The notes: a model not told the origin generated them from the letters alone. A DNA stretch of 64,000 nt from Nocardia blacklockiae (GCF_015477355.1 NZ_JADLRJ010000005.1:608312-672311), one strand, 5' to 3'. Numbered from the stretch's first letter, positions 16,525 through 24,178 are shown. Numbers and translations are program-made.

Positions 16525-16632
16525 CTAGCGCGTCGTCACCTCGTGCCACGTATCCGCCTCGTTGCCCTTACGGAACTTGCTGACAGCGAAGACCACCGCG
16601 ACCACGACACCGAATGTGAGGAGAAGTTTCAT
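16525..16632 (-). CDS. DLW-39 family small protein
   Basis: A 35-residue gene. The protein begins MKLLLTFGVVVAVVFAVSKF and continues RKGNEADTWHEVTTR. The hydrophobic N-terminal helix, the SKFRK boundary and the acidic D-x-W-H-E end match the DLW-39 family of tiny actinobacterial proteins found next to the alaT locus. The function is unknown; it probably inserts in the membrane. It lies between two tRNA-Ala genes, 7 bp from the first. GAGGAG is absent upstream, but the ATG at 16632 is the only reasonable start. Confidence 0.85.
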   Translation of the reverse strand: MKLLLTFGVVVAVVFAVSKFRKGNEADTWHEVTTR

Positions 16633-16738
16633 GGGCACCAGCCTACTGGAAGTCGAACGCCCGCCGGGTGCGCGGACCTCGCCTGCGCCACCATGATTCA
16701 CGAATTCCGGAGCGATTCCGGTGAATGGGTTGTACTGG

Positions 16739-16811
16739 TGGAGCCAAGGGGAATCGAACCCCTAACCCCTGCCTTGCAAAGGCAGTGCTCTGCCAATTGA
16801 GCTATGGCCCC
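16739..16811 (-). tRNA. tRNA-Ala (anticodon UGC), copy 2
   Basis: A 73-nt cloverleaf on the minus strand with anticodon TGC in a TTTGCAA loop. It equals copy 1 except that acceptor pair 7-66 is A-T instead of T-A, a compensated change that keeps the stem intact. By position next to DLW-39 and before the tRNA-Ile remnant, this is the equivalent of mycobacterial alaT. Confidence 0.97.
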
Positions 16812-16880
16812 TGGGAGAAAACAGTGCGGTGGGTGGTGCGGAGAATTCTCGGGAATCCACCCGACTGCGATGTCCGGGAA

Positions 16881-16905
16881 GTGGGTCTAGGAGGACTTGA
16901 ACCTC
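16881..16905 (-). other. Attachment-site candidate: 25-nt 3' fragment of tRNA-Ile
   Basis: Read on the minus strand this is GAGGTTCAAGTCC followed by TCCTAGACCCAC: most of a T arm and a complete 3' acceptor strand of a tRNA-Ile type gene, with no D or anticodon arm. The match stops inside the T stem. In actinobacteria tRNA-Ile lies directly beside tRNA-Ala, exactly here. A 3'-only fragment of a tRNA is the usual footprint of a tyrosine integrase element, with the complete tRNA restored at the other end. I found no such complete tRNA in the window. Confidence 0.7.
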
Positions 16906-17153
16906 GCCACAGTCCCACGTGAACTAGCTGGTCATCGCCTTGCTGCCTGGTCACCGTAAGGCCGCAAGTGACATTTCAGATCGGTTCAGGACGTCTCGCG
17001 ACCGTACTTTACCACGCGGCTGATGACACCGTCATCACTCGCGTGGCCTGCAGCGCTTCGATGCCAATCCCGCGCAGCAAGGCCGACAGGGAGTCCTCGT
17101 AAGGTGGCAGGTCGGACCTGAGACCATCCCGGGCACGCCGGGCACGCGGGTGG

Positions 17154-18212
17154 GTGTGTCATAGGTCTCGTATATGGTTCGCGCCCGTGATCATCTCCGA
17201 TGCCGCATCCGTCGACACGCGGAAGCTCGTGCTCGCTCCTCGCAGGGCGCGGCCTGTGCGCTACAACGACCGTGATCTCAGGAGGTTCGTCGGCCAGGTC
17301 ATCGGCCAGACCGACGTGGATGCTCTGCTGGCTTGCCAGCTATGGCACGCCGAAGGGACCGCTGCGCGCCAGGTAATGGAGAACGTTCAGGACGACATCT
17401 CCGAACTCGACGAACACATCGCGAAACAGGACAAGCGCCTCGATTCCGTAGCATCCTCCGCCGACCAATGGCGCTGCACCCGAGACGAATTCGCGGCGCT
17501 GATGCAAGGCCACATCGAACAGTGCCGCCATCAGCGGTCCATCATGGCCGAGGCGCTCGGACTGATTCAGGAGGAGTTTTCTGCGCTCCAAGATCGGCTC
17601 GGTCGAGATCTCGTCGCACATTTCGACACGTCGGTCCGGACCGAGTCGCCCGCAGAGCGCGTTTGTCGGCATGGCGATTCCGCCGACCGAGCGTTCAATA
17701 CGGTGGTGCGCAGTTGGAAAGCGACGTGCGCCGAGGCCGCCGCCCTCTCGCAGGTCGATCGGCGCCGATCAGCCTTTCTGGCGTCCAAGGCAAGCGTGCG
17801 CGAAGATTTTATTCATCATGCGGATTGGTGGGAGTTCGAGGACCTCGTCGCTCGAACGCTGCGGCGAGACGGGCTCACGATCATCAGAGACGGTGGCGGG
17901 CAGTGCGATCAAGGAGTCGATGTCATCGCCTCGATATCCGACGGGCGGCGAGTCGCCGTGCAGTGCAAAGTCCGCCAGTCCGGGTCGATCGCACCGCGAT
18001 ACCTGCGTGAACTGAACGGAACCGCGCGTCCAGTTCACGGTGCCGACATCGTCATCCTCGCCACTAACCGGCACTTCACCACCGAGGGAATCAAATTCGC
18101 CGACGGTCAAGCCATCCACCTTATGGACGGGAAAGCTATGCGCGCCTGGGCATGCTGGGGAGATTCACTGTATGACGTGCTACAGATTTCTCCGCCAGTT
18201 ATGGCGAGCTGA
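17154..18212 (+). CDS. Mrr-type restriction endonuclease (PD-(D/E)XK) domain protein
   Basis: Up to 352 residues; the start is uncertain (GTG 17154 or GTG 17187, neither with a clear ribosome site). Residues about 75-215 are helical and rich in charged heptads (coiled coil likely). The C-terminal about 130 residues hold a restriction-type nuclease: WWEFEDLVARTLRRDGL, then the Asp in GGGQCDQGVDVIA and the Q-x-K of RRVAVQCKVRQ, ending ADIVILATNRHFTTEG, as in Mrr proteins. These cleave modified or foreign DNA. It is the first gene inside the putative left attachment site and has lower G+C than the core genes. The helical part may be a sensor or oligomerisation module. Confidence 0.78.
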   Translation: MCHRSRIWFAPVIISDAASVDTRKLVLAPRRARPVRYNDRDLRRFVGQVIGQTDVDALLACQLWHAEGTAARQVMENVQDDISELDEHIAKQDKRLDSVASSADQWRCTRDEFAALMQGHIEQCRHQRSIMAEALGLIQEEFSALQDRLGRDLVAHFDTSVRTESPAERVCRHGDSADRAFNTVVRSWKATCAEAAALSQVDRRRSAFLASKASVREDFIHHADWWEFEDLVARTLRRDGLTIIRDGGGQCDQGVDVIASISDGRRVAVQCKVRQSGSIAPRYLRELNGTARPVHGADIVILATNRHFTTEGIKFADGQAIHLMDGKAMRAWACWGDSLYDVLQISPPVMAS

Positions 18213-18520
18213 GCCGAACCATCCGACGTAACCCCGCACGTACGGGCCGGCGACGTGATCCGCAGCCGCTCGCGCCAGGCCCCGAAGGACGGTCCCCGCG
18301 CGTGCAGGCCGACTTTCGCGGTGTCGTCCTATATCTCCAAAGTAGCGACGATCTCCGCGCGCAGGAACGGTTCCCACAACCGGTACCGGATCAAGTTCGC
18401 GAGAATTCGGCCCCCGCGCGCGGATGGTCTTTGGATCACGGTCGCGCCCATCGAACGATTCGACTCGGCCCCGCGCAGGATCGTCCCAGCGCCCCTCCCG
18501 CATGACCGGACACCGAAGAT

Positions 18521-18553
18521 CCGGAGGGACTCTCCTGTAAGCGGTCCCTCCGG
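18521..18553 (-). terminator. Hairpin terminator after the 50-aa gene
   Basis: Perfect 10-bp arms CCGGAGGGAC (18521-18530) and GTCCCTCCGG (18544-18553) with a 13-nt loop, 38 bp beyond the stop of the small minus-strand gene at 18591. The arrangement supports that small gene being real. Confidence 0.55.
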
Positions 18554-18590
18554 CGTCCGAAACAAGATTCGCCGACCCGGCCTTCCTCGC

Positions 18591-18743
18591 CTACACAGGG
18601 AAGCGCAGCGCCTTGCGCAGGCCGTAGATGGCTTGCGCGACGTGACAAAGGCCATAGGTGCTGCCGGTTCGGATGACTACCACCGCGCACAACGCGAGGT
18701 AGCAGACAAAACAGACTGTGACTAGCAGAGCAATGGTGACCAC
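18591..18743 (-). CDS. Small membrane protein of 50 aa, function unknown
   Basis: A short gene. GTG at 18743 has AGGAG 5 nt upstream (GAGAGGAGACTTGGTG). The product is 50 residues: a hydrophobic stretch (MVTIALLVTVCFVCYLALCA then VVVI) of about 24 residues followed by a basic amphipathic tail (QAIYGLRKALRFPV). One membrane span with four cysteines is predicted. A hairpin lies downstream and an A+T-rich region upstream, which together look like a complete small transcription unit. It may be a toxin, holin-like or regulatory peptide, but nothing in the sequence decides this. Confidence 0.5.
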   Translation of the reverse strand: MVTIALLVTVCFVCYLALCAVVVIRTGSTYGLCHVAQAIYGLRKALRFPV

Positions 18744-19145
18744 CAAGTCTCCTCTCAGATTATCCATCCACCCCTCCTTTGAGCGGCGGATTAAGCTGAG
18801 AATGTGGGGTCGGGGTCAACAACTATGAAGCCGCATGAAGATCCGGATGTCAATACAGTTTCAGAAATCTCGCTGAAAAAACGTACGAAGATCCGGTCGC
18901 TTCTCGCCGACCGTATATATCGTGACACTCCGCAGCGATGGTCGTAATTTTTATAGTAGGAATAAGCGATATCGCTTATTCCTACGAAGTGGTGCGACGT
19001 CCCCATCTCCGACGTCCGGGTGCCGCGCAAGGCCAAGGCGGATGCTCTGGTCGCTAGTGCCGTGTCCAGGTAGTTCGTGTCAGTGATCGGGTGTCGATTT
19101 GATCGGCGCCTCCACCGGCGGCGATGCTGCCGGTGGAGGTGGTGT
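18744..19145. other. Gene-free A+T-rich stretch with a 30-bp palindrome
   Basis: No credible gene. Base composition is clearly more A+T-rich than the surroundings around 18790-19000. It contains the palindrome at 18956-18985 and a CTCCACCGGC/GCCGGTGGAG hairpin at about 19109-19137 directly before the decayed CRISPR repeats. It probably holds the promoter of the 50-aa gene. Confidence 0.5.
18956..18985. repeat. 30-bp perfect palindrome
   Basis: The left half GTAGGAATAAGCGAT is followed without spacer by its exact reverse complement ATCGCTTATTCCTAC. It lies in an A+T-rich gene-free stretch. It could be a cruciform, a strong operator or the footprint of a site-specific event; no known recombinase site is recognised. 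Confidence 0.7.
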
Positions 19146-19394
19146 TTCGGCCCCGTGCGCGCGCGGGGATGCTCCGTGCGGCTACGGCTGCGCCCTGGCC
19201 AACGGCGGGTCGGCCCCGTACACGCGGGGATGGTCCGGCCGGCGGTTCACCCAGCTCGAGTAGGTCGGCAGGAATACCAGTTCCGCCTCGACGCGATCGA
19301 GGACTGTGTCCTCGGTCTGGGAGCATCCCCGCGTGCGGGGCCGACGCCATAGGCGGCCGCGAATTCGTCCTCGGCGCGGGAGCATCCCCGCGCG
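19146..19394. CRISPR. Decayed type I-E CRISPR repeats in two opposing orientations
   Basis: Repeat A (19146-19175, +) and repeat B (19209-19236, +) share CGGCCCCGT and GCGGGGATG with a 33-nt spacer between. Repeat C (19320-19345, -) and a partial repeat D (19379 on, -) share GGAGCATCCCCGCG, again 33 nt apart. The repeat length near 28 nt, the CCCCGC/GCGGGG hairpin and the 33-nt spacing are those of type I-E arrays. Lengths vary (26-30 nt) and loops differ, so these are relics. An 83-nt stretch separates the two opposing pairs. Confidence 0.6.
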
Positions 19395-19430
19395 TACGCC
19401 CTGGGCCCAGGCGCGGCGGACGCGTTGCCG

Positions 19431-19574
19431 ATGATTCCTGATTTGGTGGGTTCGGGCCAGGTGTCGCGGAACCACGACACCGTGCTGCTGCTGCGGCTGG
19501 GCGGTCCACTGCAATCCTGGGGCGAAGCAAGCACATTTGTGCCGACACGCCGCCCTCGCTGCTTCTTTCCGTAG
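19431..19574 (+). pseudogene. N-terminal stub of cas5e (type I-E Cascade subunit)
   Basis: A 47-codon frame whose residues 18 onward read VLLLRLGGPLQSWGEASTF, the conserved start of Cas5e/CasD (LLLRLxGPLQSWG). Full Cas5e proteins have well over 200 residues; here the frame ends at a TAG after CFFP. The first 17 residues do not look like Cas5e. The stub lies directly after the decayed repeats, confirming that a type I-E CRISPR-Cas locus once stood here and was deleted almost entirely. Confidence 0.65.
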
Positions 19575-19693
19575 CTAGATTGCCGCTCAGAGCAATAGCC
19601 CAGCGTCGCGACTGACCACTGAATGCCGCACCGCCGCTGAGCTGCTCGGCTCTATCCCGCCACCGCTAGGCCCCGAACCATACCGTCGACAGA

Positions 19694-20593
19694 TTAGCGG
19701 GACCGCACGATCTTACGTCTCGTAGGCTTCGGAACTCCTTCACTCCTTCTTGGGACCCGTCGCCTTATCGCCCTGTCTGGGCCCCCTTGCTGTTGGCGTG
19801 CCGAAGCCGCCTGAGCCAACGCAGACTCTACTAGCAGCTGATACTGCGCGGTGCGCTCCTCGGGAGGCATCTGCGCTATAAACCGTTCTGCCATCAGGAG
19901 GTAGCTCTGTACCAGCGGCTGCTCGAAGTAGTACCGCACCTGGTCCTGAATCGAAGAATTCAACCTGATGAACGTCTGAGCGATGTAGCCGCCCGTCGCA
20001 GTTCCAACCGCTGCGACGATCGCCGCAGAATACTTCGCCGCCGAAGTGTCAGCCAACACAGTGATGGTAAGGCCGGTGCCCACAATCACCAGGCCAACCA
20101 CCATCGCGCCGACGCTGATCCAGTGCGAGGTAACGCCCTGCGACCTCGCTTGAGCGTCATAGGCATCCATCTGCTTCCGGTTGGCTTGCATTAAGCCCAA
20201 TAGATCGTGCTCGCTCTTGATCTCCGCCAGCGCTGTATCGAGAGCTCCCTGAGCCTGGGCTTCCCGCGCCTCCGCGCGACGAACCGTCGCACCGAACCAG
20301 TTCCAAGTGAACGCGATGAGGCAAAAGCTCGAAGCCCCGACCGCGAGCCAGAACCATCGGCGGGAGGGCAGAAGCGACTCGGACATCGCAACCGCCGTGA
20401 GCGCCAGGACCATTAAGCCAGTCGTGTACCAAACAACTGCCCACCGGCGCGCTTTGACCTCCCCGACGGACCGGCTGAGTGTGTCTGGTCGGTCAGGTGC
20501 AGCCTCGCGACGACCGATAAGGCGAGTCCACAACCCCTCTACCGAAGGCTGCTCTGGCCCTTGGTCATCGCCTGATGCGGACTCCGCTTCCAT
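19694..20593 (-). CDS. Four-helix membrane protein resembling TRADD-N-associated membrane domain proteins
   Basis: 299 residues from ATG 20593 (GGGGAGG ribosome site 4-6 nt upstream). Two membrane helices lie near residues 53-93, a helical cytoplasmic linker follows, then the block YDAQARSQGVTSHWISVGAM plus VVGLVIVGTGLTITVL and AAIVAAVGTATGGYIAQTFI form a second helical pair. The C-terminal part (SIQDQVRYYFEQPLVQSYLL and further) is amphipathic. The second helix pair resembles the two-helix domain that Aravind-type analyses associate with TRADD-N in bacterial immune conflict systems. If right, it is a membrane effector that perforates or depolarises the membrane. No TRADD-N partner is visible here. 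The tail is rich in Arg/Gln. Confidence 0.55.
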   Translation of the reverse strand: MEAESASGDDQGPEQPSVEGLWTRLIGRREAAPDRPDTLSRSVGEVKARRWAVVWYTTGLMVLALTAVAMSESLLPSRRWFWLAVGASSFCLIAFTWNWFGATVRRAEAREAQAQGALDTALAEIKSEHDLLGLMQANRKQMDAYDAQARSQGVTSHWISVGAMVVGLVIVGTGLTITVLADTSAAKYSAAIVAAVGTATGGYIAQTFIRLNSSIQDQVRYYFEQPLVQSYLLMAERFIAQMPPEERTAQYQLLVESALAQAASARQQQGGPDRAIRRRVPRRSEGVPKPTRRKIVRSR

Positions 20594-20953
20594 GGGACCT
20601 CCCCATACCACATCCCCGCTCGTTACGCGGAATAGTAATTCAGCTGCGGCGCATCTCTACGTTGGATCTCCAGGATGCTGGCACCGTTACTCAGAACCCG
20701 ACTGCGCCCCCGTTTCCTGCCGTTTTCGACCGATCGCAGCGAGCAAGACCAAACTGGCGTCCGGCAAGCCGGGGCGGAACGCTCGATTTGGAGACGGGAC
20801 CATCCCCGGGTGCGAGGCCGACGTCGCTGTCGCCCGGCTCGTTCGGCAGCACGACAGGGCCATCTCCGCGCGCGCGGGCCCGTCCGGCGTCGATTCCGGG
20901 TAAGGTGACGGTCTTGCTTAGGGGAGCAATGGATTCGCCGGGGGACGATTGCA
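20594..20953. CRISPR. Two further decayed I-E CRISPR repeats in a gene-free stretch
   Basis: Within this 360-bp gene-free region, 20796-20822 (GGGACCATCCCCGGG then TGCGAGGCCGAC) and 20857-20884 (GGGCCATCTCCGCG then CGCGCGGGCCCGTC) resemble repeats C and D in sequence and strand, separated by 34 nt. They are more degenerate than those at 19.2-19.4 kb. They put CRISPR relics on both sides of the membrane-protein gene, which therefore seems to have been inserted into the dying locus. Confidence 0.45.
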
Positions 20954-22372
20954 GTGACAGCGTGGGCTCAGTGGCGCGCGAAGGTGGAGGACTTGGCCAG
21001 CGCGCAGCATGATCTGTTCACGACAGGGCAGGTGCGTGCGCTGGGTGCACCGACGCAGATGCTCAAACGGCTGGCCGGGCCCGGCGGCCCCTGGACTCGG
21101 CACGGTCGCGGGGTCTATCGGCTGAACCCGGCCCGGGACGATCCGCACCGGCGCACGCGGGTGGCGTGGCTGATCCTCGACCGCAAAACCACTGTGGCCG
21201 ACCGGCTTTCCGGGCCGAGTGTCCGCGCCTCCGTCGGGTTGCTGTCAGCGGTCCACCTGTACGGTCTCGGGCCCGAGCCGACGGTCCCAGAGTTCGTGGC
21301 TTGTGAGACGGTGTCGCGGGAGTACCGCGACGACAAGATCGTGCACCGCTGCCGCGACATTCGTACCAAGGAGATCACCGTCGTCCACGACATGACCGTC
21401 ACGACCGTCGAACGCACCCTGCGCGATCTGATCCTGCGGCGGACGAACCCGGATCTGGTGGTCCGCTTCGCGGTCGACGCTGCCCACGCTGGCCTTCAGA
21501 ACCCTGCCGCAGTCGCGGCGGGGGTGGCGCCGGTGCTGGCGGCCGGGGCGCGGACTATGCACGACGGCCCGCTGTTGTTGTTGAAGATCGCTGTCGTGCT
21601 GGACTATCTGCCACCGTTCATGCGCGCGAACCGGATGCGGTCCACCGCCTGGTTCGACGCGCTATCGGTGCCCGATCGCACGCACCACCTCGACCAGGCG
21701 TTGCGCGAGTTGCTTACCGCGGCCGCCGAACACGGGCCACGTAGCCGCTCCACCCACGTGCCCGCCCTCGCCGCCCCGCCCTGCGACGCGACACCCTTCA
21801 CCGAAGAACTCGCGAAACGGTCCGTGTTGGCGTGGCCGATCGGGTCGGACGAGCGTGATCTGCTCGGCTACGGTGACGCTGACGGTTACGGCCGATTCGG
21901 GATTCTCGATGATGACGGCGAGACGGTGCTGTGCCACGAGTGCGGTGCCCGGCTGAAGGGTCTGGCCGCACATGTCGCTCGCCGACACGGCATCTCCGTG
22001 CGCGACTTCAAGATCCGCCATGGCCTGCCCCTCGGCCAGCCGCTACTCGCCCGTGCCACCCGCGGCAAGCAAGCCCGGGGCGCTCAGGCACGAACCCCCG
22101 CCGCGCTGCGACCGCCCTTGGACGGCACCCAACTCGCTTCGGCCAGTGGGGCACATCCTGTGTATCGGTCGGCGCGGCGCAGTCGCGCGGGCCGTGAGCA
22201 GCTCGCCGCCGGGAGTCGGCGCACCGTTCACACCTGCGCGTTCTGCGGCGCGCAATGGGTCAACCGACGCACCGGCATCACCCGCAAGACCTGCTCGGAA
22301 CCGTGCCGCCGCCGACTCGCCGCCCTCACCGCCAAACACAACCGCCATCAACGCCGCAGCGGCAGTACCTGA
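20954..22372 (+). CDS. AbiEi-type antitoxin-like winged-helix protein fused to Ros/MucR and zinc-ribbon domains
   Basis: 472 residues from GTG 20954. The N-terminal about 200 residues look like the AbiEi/type IV antitoxin family: LFTTGQVRALGAPTQMLKRL (winged helix), GVYRLNPARDD, SVGLLSAVHLYGLGP, then a VTVTTVERTLRDLILR helix. At about residue 325 a Ros/MucR-like finger follows (CHECGARLKGLAAHVARRHG with ISVRDFKIRHGLP). A C-terminal ribbon (CAFCGAQW ... CSEPC) ends the protein. AbiEi normally neutralises the nucleotidyltransferase toxin AbiEii; no AbiEii gene is adjacent. The fusion suggests a DNA-binding regulator or orphan antitoxin. Confidence 0.6.
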   Translation: MTAWAQWRAKVEDLASAQHDLFTTGQVRALGAPTQMLKRLAGPGGPWTRHGRGVYRLNPARDDPHRRTRVAWLILDRKTTVADRLSGPSVRASVGLLSAVHLYGLGPEPTVPEFVACETVSREYRDDKIVHRCRDIRTKEITVVHDMTVTTVERTLRDLILRRTNPDLVVRFAVDAAHAGLQNPAAVAAGVAPVLAAGARTMHDGPLLLLKIAVVLDYLPPFMRANRMRSTAWFDALSVPDRTHHLDQALRELLTAAAEHGPRSRSTHVPALAAPPCDATPFTEELAKRSVLAWPIGSDERDLLGYGDADGYGRFGILDDDGETVLCHECGARLKGLAAHVARRHGISVRDFKIRHGLPLGQPLLARATRGKQARGAQARTPAALRPPLDGTQLASASGAHPVYRSARRSRAGREQLAAGSRRTVHTCAFCGAQWVNRRTGITRKTCSEPCRRRLAALTAKHNRHQRRSGST

Positions 22373-22446
22373 ACACGCACGTCGTCAAAGACGCCACATC
22401 GACGAACCGAGCCAGCCGCAGCGTCATCTACGCTTCGCCGCCGCCA

Positions 22447-23280
22447 TCATTCCTCGGCGAGCCATCGCAGTACGGTGCCGAACTGTCCGACCGGACCCGC
22501 CGGATTCGGCGTCCCATCCGGCGCAGTCCGCAGAGCCTTGGTCACCGTGTTCTTCGCGGAAGCGAACCACACATCGATCGCCACTCCGTCGCGCTGGAAA
22601 GTCAGTTTACGGCGTCGACTCTCACGGCCACTCCAGCCGCGGTATGCCGCTTCCGACGCTACTCGATCGCGTTGGCTGGCTCCTGCGGTTACCGGGCGGT
22701 CGCTGCGCAGGGCGACAATCAGTTCATCCCCACGTCTCCACAGGGCCTGGGAAGTGATCCCGCCGGCGGCCCCGTAGCCGTACCAGTTTCCGTCGTCCCC
22801 ACGCTGATACGGTCGCGGCCGGTCGGCGCTCTCCACCTGAGCCTGGATCACGATCGAATCCGCTCCCAATTCGGCCAGCTCCGCCACACTCGACAACCGC
22901 TCGTCTATCACCGCGAACCGGCTCGAAGCCGATCTCCCGGGTTCTGTCGGTGGCCGGACCCCACGGTCGGGGATTTCCGCGATCGAGGCACTCAACTTCG
23001 CCCCGTCGACGACCTCGTGTCCGATGGCGACGCTTGCGATCAAGCGGAGGAAGCTGGCTTGCGCTTCGGCGAACTCGCGCAGCACCGCGGTCGCGTCTTC
23101 GTCGTTCATACGGTCGACCGCGCTGTCCTCGATCGCCCTGCCGATCCGCGCCAGTTGTTCGTCCAACTGCCGCCGCGCGTGCAGGAAGCTCCGCGCCGCC
23201 GTCTGGGCGCGTTCGATCGCGCGGCGCTCGGCCGCATCGAGTCGTGTCGGTAATTGGGTCACGTTGTTTTGCTTGTTCAT
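22447..23280 (-). CDS. Hypothetical protein, 277 aa, divergent from the ImuA-like gene
   Basis: I do not recognise this protein. From ATG 23280 it begins MNKQNNVTQLPTRLD, then a long helical region (residues about 12-80, rich in Ala, Arg, Glu; ERAQTAARSFLHARRQLDEQ) that may form a coiled coil, and a mixed C-terminal half with WYGYGAAGGITSQALW and VAIDVWFASAKNTVTKAL. No membrane helix or signal peptide. It is divergent from the ImuA-like gene, with 152 bp between the two starts. An open extension to 23325 lacks support. Confidence 0.6.
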   Translation of the reverse strand: MNKQNNVTQLPTRLDAAERRAIERAQTAARSFLHARRQLDEQLARIGRAIEDSAVDRMNDEDATAVLREFAEAQASFLRLIASVAIGHEVVDGAKLSASIAEIPDRGVRPPTEPGRSASSRFAVIDERLSSVAELAELGADSIVIQAQVESADRPRPYQRGDDGNWYGYGAAGGITSQALWRRGDELIVALRSDRPVTAGASQRDRVASEAAYRGWSGRESRRRKLTFQRDGVAIDVWFASAKNTVTKALRTAPDGTPNPAGPVGQFGTVLRWLAEE

Positions 23281-23432
23281 CACCGCGCTCGTTCCACGCA
23301 ACCCGCACAGCGTGTGCATCGGCACTTCCGTCTGTCGCCTGCACCTTGCAAGAGGGCAAATTTCACGCTACCTGGTACCGAGCGGATCGCTCCCACTCCC
23401 TGAGCGCTGTCGATGTCGTATCATTCGCAACT

Positions 23433-24173
23433 ATGTTCGATATACGTGCGGAGGAGCTGGCCGTTCTTCCGCGCGACCAGCAGCTCTCTGCGCTGCGCCA
23501 GCGGATGGCAGCCATCTCGGGGCGCGTGGGCGCAGTCGAGGACGCCCACGTGCCTGCCGCCGACGTGATCAGCATCTCTGGCGGGCTGGGTGAGATCCTT
23601 CCTCAGGGCGGGCTGGCTCGCGGCAGCATCGTGGCCTGCCGCCACCAGGGGCTGCTGCCCGGTCTGCTCGCCGCCGCGACCAGTGGTGGCCATTTCGCCG
23701 CTGTGATCGGCGGGGCGCGCCTCGGCTTGCTCGCGGTCGCCGAATTGGGCGGGGATCTGGATCGCTTGGCGGTCATCGACCCGAGCTCCGGGGACCCGCT
23801 GGAGATCGCGTCCATCCTCGCCGATGGCGTGCCGGTCACGGTGCTCGACGTCGGCCGCCTCGCGGTGCCGCCCGCACGCGGGCGGACTGTTATGTCGAAG
23901 GTTCGCAGCCAACGTGGAGTGCTGATCATCACGGGCGCCGTCGCCGGTCTCCGCCCAGACATGGACATCGAAGCCCGCGTCGCCGGCTATACCGGCATCG
24001 GCCACGGGACGGGGCGAGTCCGCGAAATACGCCTTGACGTCCGCGTATCCGGTCGCAATCTGCGACCCAGAACATCACAGCTGGTGCTGGCAGGCGAGGA
24101 CAACCACAGCCGTTGGACCACACCAGCGGGCGAGCCGGCGGCCGTGGTACGGCGGCTGACGAGAGCGGGCTGA
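23433..24173 (+). CDS. ImuA-like (RecA-fold-derived) protein of the translesion synthesis type
   Basis: 246 residues from ATG 23433. The pattern of a short helical N-terminus, then ISGGLGEILPQGGLARGSIV followed by LLAAATSGGHFAAVIGGARL, GGDLDRLAVIDPSSGDPLE and VPVTVLDVGRLA, matches mycobacterial ImuA' (Rv3395c), a RecA-related protein that lacks a Walker A Lys. In mycobacteria ImuA' works with ImuB and DnaE2 in SOS mutagenesis. Here no imuB or dnaE2 follows; the next gene is a 106-aa hypothetical 5 bp away. It could be an element-borne partner for chromosomal ImuB/DnaE2. A possible weak LexA-type site overlaps the start. Confidence 0.65.
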   Translation: MFDIRAEELAVLPRDQQLSALRQRMAAISGRVGAVEDAHVPAADVISISGGLGEILPQGGLARGSIVACRHQGLLPGLLAAATSGGHFAAVIGGARLGLLAVAELGGDLDRLAVIDPSSGDPLEIASILADGVPVTVLDVGRLAVPPARGRTVMSKVRSQRGVLIITGAVAGLRPDMDIEARVAGYTGIGHGTGRVREIRLDVRVSGRNLRPRTSQLVLAGEDNHSRWTTPAGEPAAVVRRLTRAG

Positions 24174-24178
24174 CGCGG

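Noticed and set aside
16543-16800. Plus-strand frames ending in GIEPLTPALQRQCSAN next to both tRNA-Ala genes
   Set aside because: The peptide is the antisense translation of the tRNA, a known artefact in automated annotation.
19054-19100. Sequence resembling an insertion-sequence end before the CRISPR relics
   Set aside because: No transposase frame, partner inverted repeat or target duplication is seen.
19077-19548. Short frames over the CRISPR relics
   Set aside because: They translate the repeats; two strands overlap and none has a ribosome site.
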